The notes under the pieces are model-generated. The model was not told where the DNA came from and ran no database searches. It worked only from the letters and a program-made list of their open reading frames with translations. A DNA stretch of 64,000 bases, taken from positions 1-64,000 of the forward strand of contig JAEWFZ010000010.1 of assembly GCA_023388535.1 (NCBI GenBank), written 5' to 3'. This document shows positions 25,604-34,316 of the stretch, one piece after another (positions within the stretch are counted from its first letter, which is position 1; each line of letters begins with the position of its first letter). A program made the translations under genes and the position numbers. Origin of the DNA: Bacillota bacterium (GTDB taxonomy: Bacteria; Bacillota_I; Bacilli_A; Erysipelotrichales; Erysipelotrichaceae).

Positions 25604-27097
25604 TCAATAAATCAGTTTGGTTAAATAGGTCGGTCGAATCTTTAAAGGTTGATTATTTATTAGATAGTCATACAAAATATCAATGACTTCACGACCATCG
25701 TCATAGAGAGTTTTACAAGCTTTCAGCATCAGTGCATTTGAACCACCTTGAGCCCGATAATTATTCATTACCACCCGATAATTTTTAGTCAGATTAATAT
25801 TGTGGTTAACAATTCTTGAACCGATGGGTTGTCTAAGATTAATATCAAATTCAATGCCACTGACAAAATCATAATCGTAGTATTGTATTTTTGGATAAAT
25901 TTTATCCAAGGAAACAATCACTTGATTGTTTTCATCCAAGCTCCAATAATCGGCATTCTTTTCTAAATACTCCAAAAGAACCGTACCTGGAACCTCTTTG
26001 ACAAAGAGGGTATTGGGGAATGGGTAATTCGCAATCAATTGTCGATAAGTAATCTCACGGTCAAATCCAACCGTTGTATTAAAAAAGCTACTAAAAGCGA
26101 TATCCGCACCCGTATATTCAAGTAAAACTTGATTTATAAATTGAGCGAGCGGATGAAATTCTTTCTGGGCTTGGACGATATCATCGATTATAAGTGGTTC
26201 TTGACTAAAACCAATGACTTCATCTAACCAAAGCTGCGCTTCGGCTTCAATTTCAAGAAAATTATTGGCGAAAGACTCATCGATTGGAACGTCGGCTAAA
26301 GGTATTAAAGAGCCTTTAAAACCAGTTTCATCCAATTCAATTAAACCAGCCGATTGGCCGTTCGAGCCAGCTTGCAGAATTAAGCAATTATTTAATTGTT
26401 GGACTAAACTGCGGTGTTGATGTCCCGTTAATAACACATCAATTTCCGGATTTTCTAAGACCAGTTGAATCCCGACATTTTCTCCATTAAGAACTTCGGT
26501 CGGTTCTAAACTGATTGGATCTCTTTCCAAACCACCGTGGTAGACGACCACAATATAGTTTGCTTTTGACTTAGCGATTTGAATCTCTTTTTTGACGGTA
26601 TCTAAAACTGAGTAAATTGTTAATTGTTCTAGGGTTTCTGGATGTTCCCAGTTAACCAGATAGTCGGTGACTACACCAATAAAAGCAATCGTCCCCAAGG
26701 GCGTCTTGTGATATTGGGTACGGCCTACAAGATTATCTTCAACTTCGATATTACTGGTTAGAAGCTTAGAGTCTAAACGTTCTAAATGTACTTTTAAATT
26801 ATCAATCCCATAATTAAAATCATGATTACCTAAATTGCTATAGGTATAACCGATTTGATTGAGGGCTGAAGCCATTAAACGATGATCGCCTAATTTTTGG
26901 TCGTAAGTTACTAGTGGCGTTCCTTGATTGATATCGCCGTTATCGACTAATATCAAATCAGGATTCGCGCTACGCATCGTCTTAACTAAGCTAGAAAAGC
27001 GAACTAAACCACTTTGAATGTCTTTACCTTGTACATAGTCGTGTGAAAATAAGCTACCGTGAAGATCGGTAGTATATAGTATCTCTATTTTTTTCAT
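25604..27097 (-). CDS. Cytoplasmic 5'-nucleotidase-family metallophosphatase
   Basis: 497 residues. The N-terminal calcineurin-like metallophosphatase domain has the metal motifs TTDLHGSLF, DNGDINQGTP, NLGNHDFNYG, VVYHGG and LLTGHQHR. The C-terminal 5'-nucleotidase domain has YPFPNTLFVKEVPG and RVVMNNYRAQGGSNAL. Family members such as UshA and YfkN are exported, but this protein begins directly with MKKIEILYTTDLHG and has no signal peptide or anchor. It likely hydrolyses nucleotides or 2',3'-cyclic nucleotides inside the cell. Substrate is inferred from the family only. Confidence 0.85.
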   Translation of the reverse strand: MKKIEILYTTDLHGSLFSHDYVQGKDIQSGLVRFSSLVKTMRSANPDLILVDNGDINQGTPLVTYDQKLGDHRLMASALNQIGYTYSNLGNHDFNYGIDNLKVHLERLDSKLLTSNIEVEDNLVGRTQYHKTPLGTIAFIGVVTDYLVNWEHPETLEQLTIYSVLDTVKKEIQIAKSKANYIVVVYHGGLERDPISLEPTEVLNGENVGIQLVLENPEIDVLLTGHQHRSLVQQLNNCLILQAGSNGQSAGLIELDETGFKGSLIPLADVPIDESFANNFLEIEAEAQLWLDEVIGFSQEPLIIDDIVQAQKEFHPLAQFINQVLLEYTGADIAFSSFFNTTVGFDREITYRQLIANYPFPNTLFVKEVPGTVLLEYLEKNADYWSLDENNQVIVSLDKIYPKIQYYDYDFVSGIEFDINLRQPIGSRIVNHNINLTKNYRVVMNNYRAQGGSNALMLKACKTLYDDGREVIDILYDYLINNQPLKIRPTYLTKLIY

Positions 27098-27204
27098 ATA
27101 AATATCATATCATGAAGTATCTATTGGTAGAATTAAGAAAGGTTCTGTGGTACTCTATAACCTACTTGAATAATACGCTATAATAGCAGTTGAGGAGAAA
27201 AATT

Positions 27205-28476
27205 ATGGCAGAAGTAATTAAAATCGAAGGACAACATCGATTAAATGGAACAGTCCGCGTTAATTCAGCAAAAAACGCCACCGTCGCCTTGATTCCAGCT
27301 AGCATTCTAGCCAGTCATGGAACGATGAAACTATTATCGGTACCAGCTATCGAAGATGTTGAAGCCCTCTCAGAATTATTAAAAGAACTTGGTTGTCAGG
27401 TTAACGGCTCAGGAGATAGTCTTGACGTTAATGTCGACCAAATGAAAAATATTCCATTAGAGTCTAAAAACGTTACCAAACTTAGAGCTTCCTATTATTT
27501 TATGGGAGCCTTACTTGGTAAATATAAACAAGTCCAAATAAAAATGCCGGGTGGCTGTTATTTAGGCCCTCGACCAATTGATTTACATCTTAAAGGTTTT
27601 GAAGCTTTAGGGGCGGACATTAAATATGAACAAGGCTCCTATATACTAAAAGCTAAAGAATTGCTAGGAGCAAAAATTTATCTAGACTTTCCATCCGTAG
27701 GCGCAACCATTAACATTATGTTAGCTGCGGTGTATGCGAAGGGTAGAACCGTTATTGAAAACTCAGCCAAAGAACCTGAGATCATTGACTTAGCTTCGAT
27801 GTTAAATAAAATGGGAGCAAATATCCGCGGGGCTGGAACTAGTGAAATTACGATAGAAGGTGTTGAAACCTTAACTTCTACCGTTCACGAGATTATCCCA
27901 GATCGGATTGTTGCTGGTACTTACTTAATTATAGCGGCCGCGATGGCAGATAAAGTTGTTATTGAAAATATTATTCCCCACCATTTAGAATCGTTAATTA
28001 GTAAATTGGAAGAAATGGGCGTTGAGATGGAAGTAGGCGTTGACCAAATTACCGTCTATGGGGCCAAACAGATGCAGGCGATTGATATTCAAACCAGACC
28101 TTATCCAGGTTTTGCTACCGATCTTCAACAACCGTTGACGACCTTGTTAACCCAAGCCACTGGTCAGTCTTCAATTTTAGATACGATTTATTCGGAACGC
28201 TTTAAACACACCATTGAACTACAGCGGATGGGAGCCAATATTCAGGTTAATCAAGCAAAAGCAGTTATCAATGGACCAACCCCACTCTATGGCGATACCG
28301 TCAAAGCTACGGATTTAAGAGCGGGCGCCGCCTTAGTAGTTGCCGGGTTAATTGCTGAAGGGGTAACGACGATTCGAGAAATCTATCATATCGATCGTGG
28401 TTATGAATGCATTGATGAAAAACTCAGAGCACTAGGCGCTAAGATTTGGCGTGAAGAAGAAGTAAATAACCATTAG
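27205..28476 (+). CDS. murA: UDP-GlcNAc 1-carboxyvinyltransferase
   Basis: First committed step of peptidoglycan synthesis, transferring enolpyruvate from PEP to UDP-GlcNAc. 423 residues from the ATG at 27205, which has GAGGAGA 6 bp upstream; the TTG at 27190 is not needed. SAKNA carries the conserved Lys-Asn (residues 23-24). The catalytic Cys is Cys118 in MPGGCYLGPRPIDLH, so the enzyme should be fosfomycin-sensitive in principle. RPYPGFATDLQQP and a C-terminal IDRGYECIDEKLRALGA stretch are also typical. A second paralogue is common in Bacillota and may exist elsewhere. Confidence 0.93.
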   Translation: MAEVIKIEGQHRLNGTVRVNSAKNATVALIPASILASHGTMKLLSVPAIEDVEALSELLKELGCQVNGSGDSLDVNVDQMKNIPLESKNVTKLRASYYFMGALLGKYKQVQIKMPGGCYLGPRPIDLHLKGFEALGADIKYEQGSYILKAKELLGAKIYLDFPSVGATINIMLAAVYAKGRTVIENSAKEPEIIDLASMLNKMGANIRGAGTSEITIEGVETLTSTVHEIIPDRIVAGTYLIIAAAMADKVVIENIIPHHLESLISKLEEMGVEMEVGVDQITVYGAKQMQAIDIQTRPYPGFATDLQQPLTTLLTQATGQSSILDTIYSERFKHTIELQRMGANIQVNQAKAVINGPTPLYGDTVKATDLRAGAALVVAGLIAEGVTTIREIYHIDRGYECIDEKLRALGAKIWREEEVNNH

Positions 28477-28481
28477 TGAAC

Positions 28482-28514
28482 TACGGTATATCCCAAAGGG
28501 ATTACCGTTTTTTT
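28482..28514 (+). terminator. Rho-independent terminator after murA
   Basis: ACGGTA and TACCGT, with inner TCCC/GGGA, form an imperfect stem followed by a run of seven T. Confidence 0.75.
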
Positions 28515-28580
28515 GTTATATTTGTTAGGGTTTAGTTATCGTGAATGAATTCACTTGAACTAACGGTCTGATAATGATAC

Positions 28581-28601
28581 CTTAACTCTTATAGAGTTAA
28601 G
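28581..28601. promoter_or_regulatory. Perfect inverted repeat upstream of an ABC operon
   Basis: CTTAACTCT and AGAGTTAAG form a 9-bp perfect dyad around TAT, 21 bp before the ATG of the ABC ATPase. A possible -35 TTGAAC (28555-28560) with 17-bp spacing to TACCTT (28578) would place the dyad over the -10 and start site. There is no T-run, so an operator or leader hairpin is more likely than a terminator. Binder unknown. Confidence 0.5.
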
Positions 28602-28622
28602 AGTCTAGGGAAGGAAAATAAG

Positions 28623-29564
28623 ATGGAAAATATTATCACAATTAGAAATCTAACCAAACGTTACAAAGAATTAACCGCTGTAGATAACCTTGATTTGGAT
28701 GTTCCAAAGGGACAAATATTAGGCTTGCTTGGTCCTAATGGTTCTGGGAAATCAACCACGATCAATTGCATACTTTCCTTGCTTCATTACGATTCGGGGG
28801 AAGTTAGAATCTTTGATCAACCGATGCATCCTGATGCTTATGACATAAAAGCTAAATTAGGCGTTGTCTTTCAAGAGGTCGGTGTCTTTGAAGAACTCAA
28901 CGTTTATGAAAACATCGATTACTTTTGTGGACTTTACATCAGCGATAAGAACAAAAGAAAAAAGTATGTACAAGATGCGATTGATTTAGTTGGATTGAAT
29001 GATTTTGTTAAATTCGTTCCTAAAAAACTTTCCGGAGGACTTTTACGACGTTTAAACATCGCTTGTGGCATTGCCCATAAACCAGAAATTATCCTCTTTG
29101 ATGAACCAACGGTCGCGGTGGATCCGCAATCGAGAAATCATATTCTCGAAGGTATTGAGAAATTAAATCAACAAGGTTCAACCATTATCTATACCTCCCA
29201 TTACATGGAAGAAGTTGAACAAATCTGCGACCATATCGTTATCATCGATAAAGGTAAAATGATTGCTCAAGGTAGCGCTACGGAATTAAAGAGCATAATT
29301 GAAATGGATGAGCGGGTGACCGTGGAAATAGCTGATCTCAATCCATCACAATTAGAGGATTTAAGAAACTTAAAACATAATTTAAGCCTTCATTATTCCG
29401 ATCCGGTTCTGGAACTGACGTTTTCTAAAGGGACTCATAATGTGATCCGTCTCATTGAATATTTTCAAAGCCAAAACTTAGAAGCAGATTCCATCTTTAC
29501 CCAAAGGCCGACCTTGAACGACGTATTCTTGGAACTAACAGGAAAAGATTTGAGGGATAACTAA
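28623..29564 (+). CDS. ABC-2 exporter ATPase
   Basis: 313-residue ATPase of the drug/antibiotic efflux (ABC-2) type. Walker A GPNGSGKST is at about residues 37-45, signature KLSGGLLRRLNIACGIAH, Walker B IILFDEPTVAVDP and switch His in TSHYMEEVEQ. The C-terminal 90 residues form the extra domain seen in this subfamily, ending TLNDVFLELTGKD. Start by AAGGAAAA; overlaps the first permease by TAATG. Forms an exporter with the two permeases downstream; substrate unknown. Confidence 0.88.
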   Translation: MENIITIRNLTKRYKELTAVDNLDLDVPKGQILGLLGPNGSGKSTTINCILSLLHYDSGEVRIFDQPMHPDAYDIKAKLGVVFQEVGVFEELNVYENIDYFCGLYISDKNKRKKYVQDAIDLVGLNDFVKFVPKKLSGGLLRRLNIACGIAHKPEIILFDEPTVAVDPQSRNHILEGIEKLNQQGSTIIYTSHYMEEVEQICDHIVIIDKGKMIAQGSATELKSIIEMDERVTVEIADLNPSQLEDLRNLKHNLSLHYSDPVLELTFSKGTHNVIRLIEYFQSQNLEADSIFTQRPTLNDVFLELTGKDLRDN

Positions 29565-30706
29565 TGTTTAGCCATGTCTTTAAAAACACGCTAAAAACAT
29601 CTCTAAAAACTAGAATTATGTTGTTTTGGGCGATCGTCTTTCCGATTTTACTTAGTTTAATGTTTAAACTCGCTTTAGGTAATCTGGGAACCATGGATCA
29701 AATGAAACCGATTGACATCGCCGTTATTGAACCACTAACTCAAGATGATTTTCAAAGTGAATTCTTTAAACAATTTTTAAAAGCGACTTCGAGCGATCAA
29801 GAAAATAAGATTTTTAATATCGTTTACCGCGAGCAGGCTGAAGCCGAAAAACTCTTAGAAGAGAAAGAAGTATCAGCGATTATCGATTTTGATCGTAAAC
29901 CACAAGTAACCGTCCGCAGCTCGAGCATTGAAGAGACGATAACTCAGTCGGTGATGAGTGCGTACGTTCAAAATGAAACGATTATTATGGATTTATTAGC
30001 TAAGAATCCGGATAACAACATGGCCTCGATTCTACAATTAATCAATCAAGAGATTAATGTTTTAGACAATACGTCTAATAAAAATATGGATTTTTCAAAT
30101 CTCTACTTTTATACCTTAATCGGCATGCAGTTGCTCTATGGCTATATGTGGGGAACGACCGCTATCAGTAAATTTGAGGCTAATTTGTCAACACTAGGAA
30201 AGCGCCAAACGATAGCGCCTATCCATAAATTAACCACCGTTTTGGCGGCGGTTTCGGCTTCATATATCATCCATTTAATAGTTATGTTAGTCATGTGGGC
30301 TTGGCTATATTTTGGTCTGAACGTTTCTTTTGGTAACCAAGGGTTATGGGTCTTTCTCTTAATCTTAATTGGATCACTGACGGGCGTGAGTCTGGGTGTC
30401 TTGATTGGGGTCAGTAATCGTAAATCCTTTGAATTTAAAATTAATTTGGGCGTAGCCATTTCCATGTTCTTCTCTTTTCTTTCCGGCATGATGGCGATCG
30501 AAATCAAACCTTGGATTGCTAATAACCTACCGATCTTAGCCTGGCTTAACCCAGTCAATTTAGTGACCGATGCACTTTATTCGCTCTACTATTTTAATAC
30601 TATGGATCGTTATTTCATGAATCTAGCGGCGTTATTGGCCATGACATTCGTATTAATGATGGTTAGTTTCTACTTTTTAAGAGGTAAATCTTATGAATAT
30701 CTTTAA
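29564..30706 (+). CDS. ABC-2 exporter permease 1
   Basis: 380 residues. One N-terminal membrane helix (about 20-38) is followed by an extracytoplasmic domain of about 150 residues and five to six C-terminal helices. This is the ABC-2 permease (YhgE/DrrB-like) layout. Motif-like stretches are LFWAIVFPILLSLMF and LPILAWLNPVNLVTDALY. It overlaps the second permease by 14 bp. Confidence 0.85.
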   Translation: MFSHVFKNTLKTSLKTRIMLFWAIVFPILLSLMFKLALGNLGTMDQMKPIDIAVIEPLTQDDFQSEFFKQFLKATSSDQENKIFNIVYREQAEAEKLLEEKEVSAIIDFDRKPQVTVRSSSIEETITQSVMSAYVQNETIIMDLLAKNPDNNMASILQLINQEINVLDNTSNKNMDFSNLYFYTLIGMQLLYGYMWGTTAISKFEANLSTLGKRQTIAPIHKLTTVLAAVSASYIIHLIVMLVMWAWLYFGLNVSFGNQGLWVFLLILIGSLTGVSLGVLIGVSNRKSFEFKINLGVAISMFFSFLSGMMAIEIKPWIANNLPILAWLNPVNLVTDALYSLYYFNTMDRYFMNLAALLAMTFVLMMVSFYFLRGKSYEYL

Positions 30707-31811
30707 GAACTATTTCAAAATTGTTAATGCCCATAAATTTGGTATTCTTTTGTATACCGCTATTTTTGCTTTTATCGCTTTCATTAATATCCAAGCCAAT
30801 CCAGCTAGTCCGGATTCTTTCGTTGAAAAAAGAGCGAAGATAGCCTTTTTCGATGAAGCTCAAAACCAATTAAGCCAGGGATTAAAAAGCTATTTAGAAG
30901 AAATTGGTGAAATAGCCGACTTAACCATGGATCAAGCGGAAGATGCTCTCTTTATCAACAGTATTCAAGCCATTATAAAAGTTCCAAAAGACTACACGAT
31001 AGATTGTACGATTGAATACAAAGCAGCCCCAGGAGCCACTTCCGATTTCATTGTTCAACAAAAGGTAAATCAATACTTAAAGACCGTTAGTATTTATCAA
31101 CAAACCGGATTTTCAATAGATGAATCGCTCTCAAAAGCCAAGCATAGCTTAGCCCAAGAAGCTGATATTGAGATTTACAAATCCTCATTAGGAAATCAAA
31201 ATCAGCGCTTCTCCACAGCCTTCTTTAACGGATTAAACTATGTCTTAGTGGCTCAAGTAATTATTGTTATCGGTTTAGTTACCCGAACCTTCTATGAGCA
31301 GACTTTACTCAAACGCAATCAGGTAGCTTCGCTATCGAAACTGCGCTTTAATTTAGAAATCATCTTGGGACATGTTGTCATGAGTCTTCTTATCTGGTTA
31401 ATCTATGTTTTGATGAGTTATTTCATTTTCAAGGATACCATCGCGCTAGATCGCTGGTGGTTATACGTGTTTAATTCCTTTATCTTCTTATTAAGCACGA
31501 TGGCCCTAGGTTATTTGATGACTCGTATCTTTGCTACGCCAGAAGCTGCCAGCGGGGGCTCGAATGTAATTTCCTTAGGAACTTCGTTTTTCTCCGGAGC
31601 TTTTGTTCCCCAATCGATGCTACCAGCCGCAACGCTTGCGATTGGAAAATTAACGCCTTCGTTCTACTATGTCCGTAACAACGATGAGTTGATCTCTAAT
31701 CCGAATATGCAATTGATGTATCAAAACTGGGGCATATTGTTGGGCTTTACTGTGTTATTTCTAGCCTTAGCGATTCTGATTAAACCAAGAGCCATCAGCA
31801 AAGAACAATAA
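30693..31811 (+). CDS. ABC-2 exporter permease 2
   Basis: 372 residues with the same architecture as its neighbour: one N-terminal helix (about 15-30), a large external loop, then about six C-terminal helices. The LGTSFFSGAFVPQSMLPA segment and the FYYVRNN region are typical of ABC-2 family members. Probably forms a heterodimer with permease 1. Confidence 0.85.
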   Translation: MNIFKNYFKIVNAHKFGILLYTAIFAFIAFINIQANPASPDSFVEKRAKIAFFDEAQNQLSQGLKSYLEEIGEIADLTMDQAEDALFINSIQAIIKVPKDYTIDCTIEYKAAPGATSDFIVQQKVNQYLKTVSIYQQTGFSIDESLSKAKHSLAQEADIEIYKSSLGNQNQRFSTAFFNGLNYVLVAQVIIVIGLVTRTFYEQTLLKRNQVASLSKLRFNLEIILGHVVMSLLIWLIYVLMSYFIFKDTIALDRWWLYVFNSFIFLLSTMALGYLMTRIFATPEAASGGSNVISLGTSFFSGAFVPQSMLPAATLAIGKLTPSFYYVRNNDELISNPNMQLMYQNWGILLGFTVLFLALAILIKPRAISKEQ

Positions 31812-31823
31812 AACTTAAGTCTA

Positions 31824-31853
31824 AAAAGAACAGCAATCACTTGCTGTTCTTTT
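31824..31853. terminator. Bidirectional terminator
   Basis: AAAAGAACAGCAA and TTGCTGTTCTTTT form a 13-bp perfect stem around TCAC, between convergent genes. Confidence 0.85.
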
Positions 31854-31864
31854 ATCGGTTTAGT

Positions 31865-32746
31865 TTAAGGCATTCTTTCTAATTGACTATGGGTATAGAG
31901 TTCATACCAATCTTGATGACTTAATTCAATCTTGAGTGCTGGTAGTGCCGATAGAATGCGCTCGACTTTCATCGTTCCAAGTATTGGGACAATCTTCAAT
32001 GGATGCTTCAATATCCAGGCTAACATTACCTGATCGAGACTTTCTAGTTGATACTTGTCTTTAATTTCATGTAATTTTTCAAGCAAAACTGGATTGTCAT
32101 AAGCTTCTTTAAATACAGCCCCACCCCCTAAAGGTGAATAGGCCATAACGGTTAAATCGTGATATTGACAGCGTTCGATGACGCCGTTTTTGAAATGCTC
32201 AAGATGATCAACCGAAACTTGGATTTGATTAATTTCTATCTCCGGAAATTCTTTAATGATCGCATCCATTTGCCAGGTCAAGAAATTACTAACCCCAAAA
32301 TGTTTAACTTTGCCACTGGCTTTAAGGGTATTAAAAGCTCGTGCGACTTCCTTATAATCCATTAAATGATCGACACGATGAATTAACAAAACATCTAGAT
32401 AATCAATTTGAAGTTGCTCCAGAATCAGATTGGTTTGATTCAGGATATAGTCATAGCTAGTATTGTAGTAAGACGGTGTTAGTTCGGCGCTTGGATTGCT
32501 GTTTCTGACAATCCCGCATTTGCTAACTAAAATCATCTGTTCGCGCAACTTGGGGTGTTGTGCTAAAACACGACCAAATTGGATTTGAGCTTGACCACCA
32601 CCATAGATATCCGCGTGGTCGAAGGTATTAATTCCGTGATCCAAGCAAGTCTTAATCAATTCATAAACTTGTTGGTCACTTAAATTGGCTTCGGTTAGTC
32701 GCCATAGACCAAACGAAAGCGGGGATAGGTTAATTTTCTGTTTCAT
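31865..32746 (-). CDS. Aldo/keto reductase
   Basis: 293-residue NADPH-dependent oxidoreductase of the YdhF-like group. Catalytic pattern: Asp/Tyr in TFDHADIYGGG, Lys in LVSKCGI, His in LLIHRVDH. Substrate- and cofactor-site segments are HFGVSNFLTWQ, VMAYSPLGGG and ILGTMKVERI. Monocistronic, convergent with the exporter operon. Natural substrate cannot be deduced. Confidence 0.88.
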   Translation of the reverse strand: MKQKINLSPLSFGLWRLTEANLSDQQVYELIKTCLDHGINTFDHADIYGGGQAQIQFGRVLAQHPKLREQMILVSKCGIVRNSNPSAELTPSYYNTSYDYILNQTNLILEQLQIDYLDVLLIHRVDHLMDYKEVARAFNTLKASGKVKHFGVSNFLTWQMDAIIKEFPEIEINQIQVSVDHLEHFKNGVIERCQYHDLTVMAYSPLGGGAVFKEAYDNPVLLEKLHEIKDKYQLESLDQVMLAWILKHPLKIVPILGTMKVERILSALPALKIELSHQDWYELYTHSQLERMP

Positions 32747-32822
32747 TATCTGCTACTCCTTTGAACTTATCATAGCGAAAATAGTTGAAATATGCTACCG
32801 ACAACTTAACAAAAAACATAGC

Positions 32823-32964
32823 TTGCTATGGCTGTTCATCGGTGGTAATATTATGGCAGTTAGGTCCTTTTAAAGTGAGACAGAGAGCTCGCTAAGGGAG
32901 AAAAATAGTCTCTTATGGTCCTAATTCAGGGCTTTTTTTAAAGCCCAGAAAGGAGAAGTATTCG
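32823..32964 (+). promoter_or_regulatory. pyr operon promoter and probable PyrR-binding leader
   Basis: A -35-like TTGCTA (32823-32828), 17-bp spacer and TAATAT (32846-32851) form a plausible promoter. In the leader AGTGAG (32874-32879) pairs with CTCGCT (32888-32893) around the loop ACAGAGAG. The CAGAGAG portion matches the CNGNGAG core of PyrR-binding RNA loops. A second hairpin (GGGCTTT/AAAGCCC, 32929-32946) ends 2 bp before the AAAGGAG ribosome site of pyrB. Regulation by UMP-bound PyrR is the likely reading; whether through termination or translation is unclear. Confidence 0.55.
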
Positions 32965-33879
32965 ATGAGTAGAAACAACTCGCTGCTTAGTACCAACGAT
33001 GTTACACGAGATTACTTAGACGAAATAATTCAATTAGGCACTTTAATCTTAAAGAGTCCTCAAGATTATTCCTCAAAAGCAAAGGGAAAAATATTGGCGA
33101 CTCTTTTTTTTGAACCTTCGACCAGAACCCGTTTAAGCTTTGAATCGGCCATGCTAAGGCTTGGCGGTAATGTACTTGGTTTTTCAGAGGCGGGCATCAG
33201 CTCACAAGCCAAAGGGGAATCGCTCCAAGATACGATTCGAACCGTCAGTAATTATGCGGATTTAATCGTTATGAGACATCCCTTAGAAGGGGCTGCTGTT
33301 TTAGCCGATAGTGTGGCCACGGTTCCGATTGTTAATGCGGGCGATGGCGGTCATCAACATCCGACCCAAACTTTAACCGATTTATTAACCATCAAAGAGA
33401 CCAAAGGCGATATTAAAAACTTAAAAATCGGTCTCTGTGGAGATTTAAAATTTGGTCGTACCGTACATTCTTTAATTAAGGCCCTCTCTTTTTATGATAA
33501 TAATGAGTTAGTTCTAATTACACCAAACGAATTAAGGATTCCAAATTACATTCGCGAAACCGTACTCAAAGACATTAACTATCGAGAAGTTAACAGCATC
33601 GAAGCGGTTATTGATGAATTGGATGTTATTTACATGACCCGAATCCAACGGGAGCGCTTCTCGTTTGAAGCGGATTACAATCGCTTGAAGGACGTCTTTC
33701 TCTTAGATAATAAGAAATTAAAACATGCAAAAGAAGATCTAGTCATTCTTCATCCACTACCACGCGTCAATGAGATTGCGCCGGAAGTAGACGATGATTC
33801 TCGAGCTCAATACTTTCAACAAGCTAATTACGGCGTCTATGTACGAATGGCTTTAATCTGTAAGATTTTAGGAGAATAG
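32965..33879 (+). CDS. pyrB: Aspartate carbamoyltransferase catalytic chain
   Basis: 304 residues, family length. The carbamoyl-phosphate site is FFEPSTRTRLSFESA (about 48-62). Further motifs are VMRHPLEGAA, NAGDGGHQHPTQTLTDLLT, GDLKFGRTVHSL, and HPLPRVNEIAPEVD near the C-terminus. It has the separate regulatory-chain gene pyrI 2 bp downstream, so the enzyme should be the allosteric class B holoenzyme. First gene of the pyrimidine operon. No carAB is in the window to supply carbamoyl phosphate. Confidence 0.94.
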   Translation: MSRNNSLLSTNDVTRDYLDEIIQLGTLILKSPQDYSSKAKGKILATLFFEPSTRTRLSFESAMLRLGGNVLGFSEAGISSQAKGESLQDTIRTVSNYADLIVMRHPLEGAAVLADSVATVPIVNAGDGGHQHPTQTLTDLLTIKETKGDIKNLKIGLCGDLKFGRTVHSLIKALSFYDNNELVLITPNELRIPNYIRETVLKDINYREVNSIEAVIDELDVIYMTRIQRERFSFEADYNRLKDVFLLDNKKLKHAKEDLVILHPLPRVNEIAPEVDDDSRAQYFQQANYGVYVRMALICKILGE

Positions 33880-33881
33880 CT

Positions 33882-34316
33882 ATGGTATTAACAATCAATA
33901 GTATTACCAAGGGAATTGTCATCGATCATATAAAAGTAGGATTGGGCTATGAATTATTTAAGATTCTAGAATTAGATAAGGCTACCTACCCAGTGGCTCT
34001 TATCATGAATGCCTCTTCAACCCTATATGGTAGAAAAGATATCATTAAAATTGAAGGGGTAACGGATGTCGATTTGGATGCGATTGGCGTTATTGATCCG
34101 AGTATTACCGTCAATTACATCGAAAATGAAGTCATTGTCAAAAAAGTTCATATTACCTTGCCACAATCTATTGTAGGCTCGCTACAGTGCACTAATCCAA
34201 AATGTATCTCCACCCATGAACGTCATGTCACCAGTCATTTTTCCTTGGTAGAAGCGGAAACGAAGATTTATAAATGCGACTATTGTGATCACTTCTACAA
34301 TATGGAGGAAGCATGA
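33882..34316 (+). CDS. pyrI: Aspartate carbamoyltransferase regulatory chain
   Basis: 144 residues. N-terminal nucleotide-binding domain (TKGIVIDHIKVGLGYELFKIL) and C-terminal zinc domain with four cysteines in CTNPKCIS and CDYC. Conveys feedback by nucleotides to PyrB. Overlaps pyrC by ATGA. Confidence 0.93.
   Translation: MVLTINSITKGIVIDHIKVGLGYELFKILELDKATYPVALIMNASSTLYGRKDIIKIEGVTDVDLDAIGVIDPSITVNYIENEVIVKKVHITLPQSIVGSLQCTNPKCISTHERHVTSHFSLVEAETKIYKCDYCDHFYNMEEA

Noticed and set aside
32929..32946. GGGCTTT/AAAGCCC hairpin as the pyr terminator
   Set aside because: No T-run follows; the Ts are in the loop. It may instead affect access to the nearby ribosome site.
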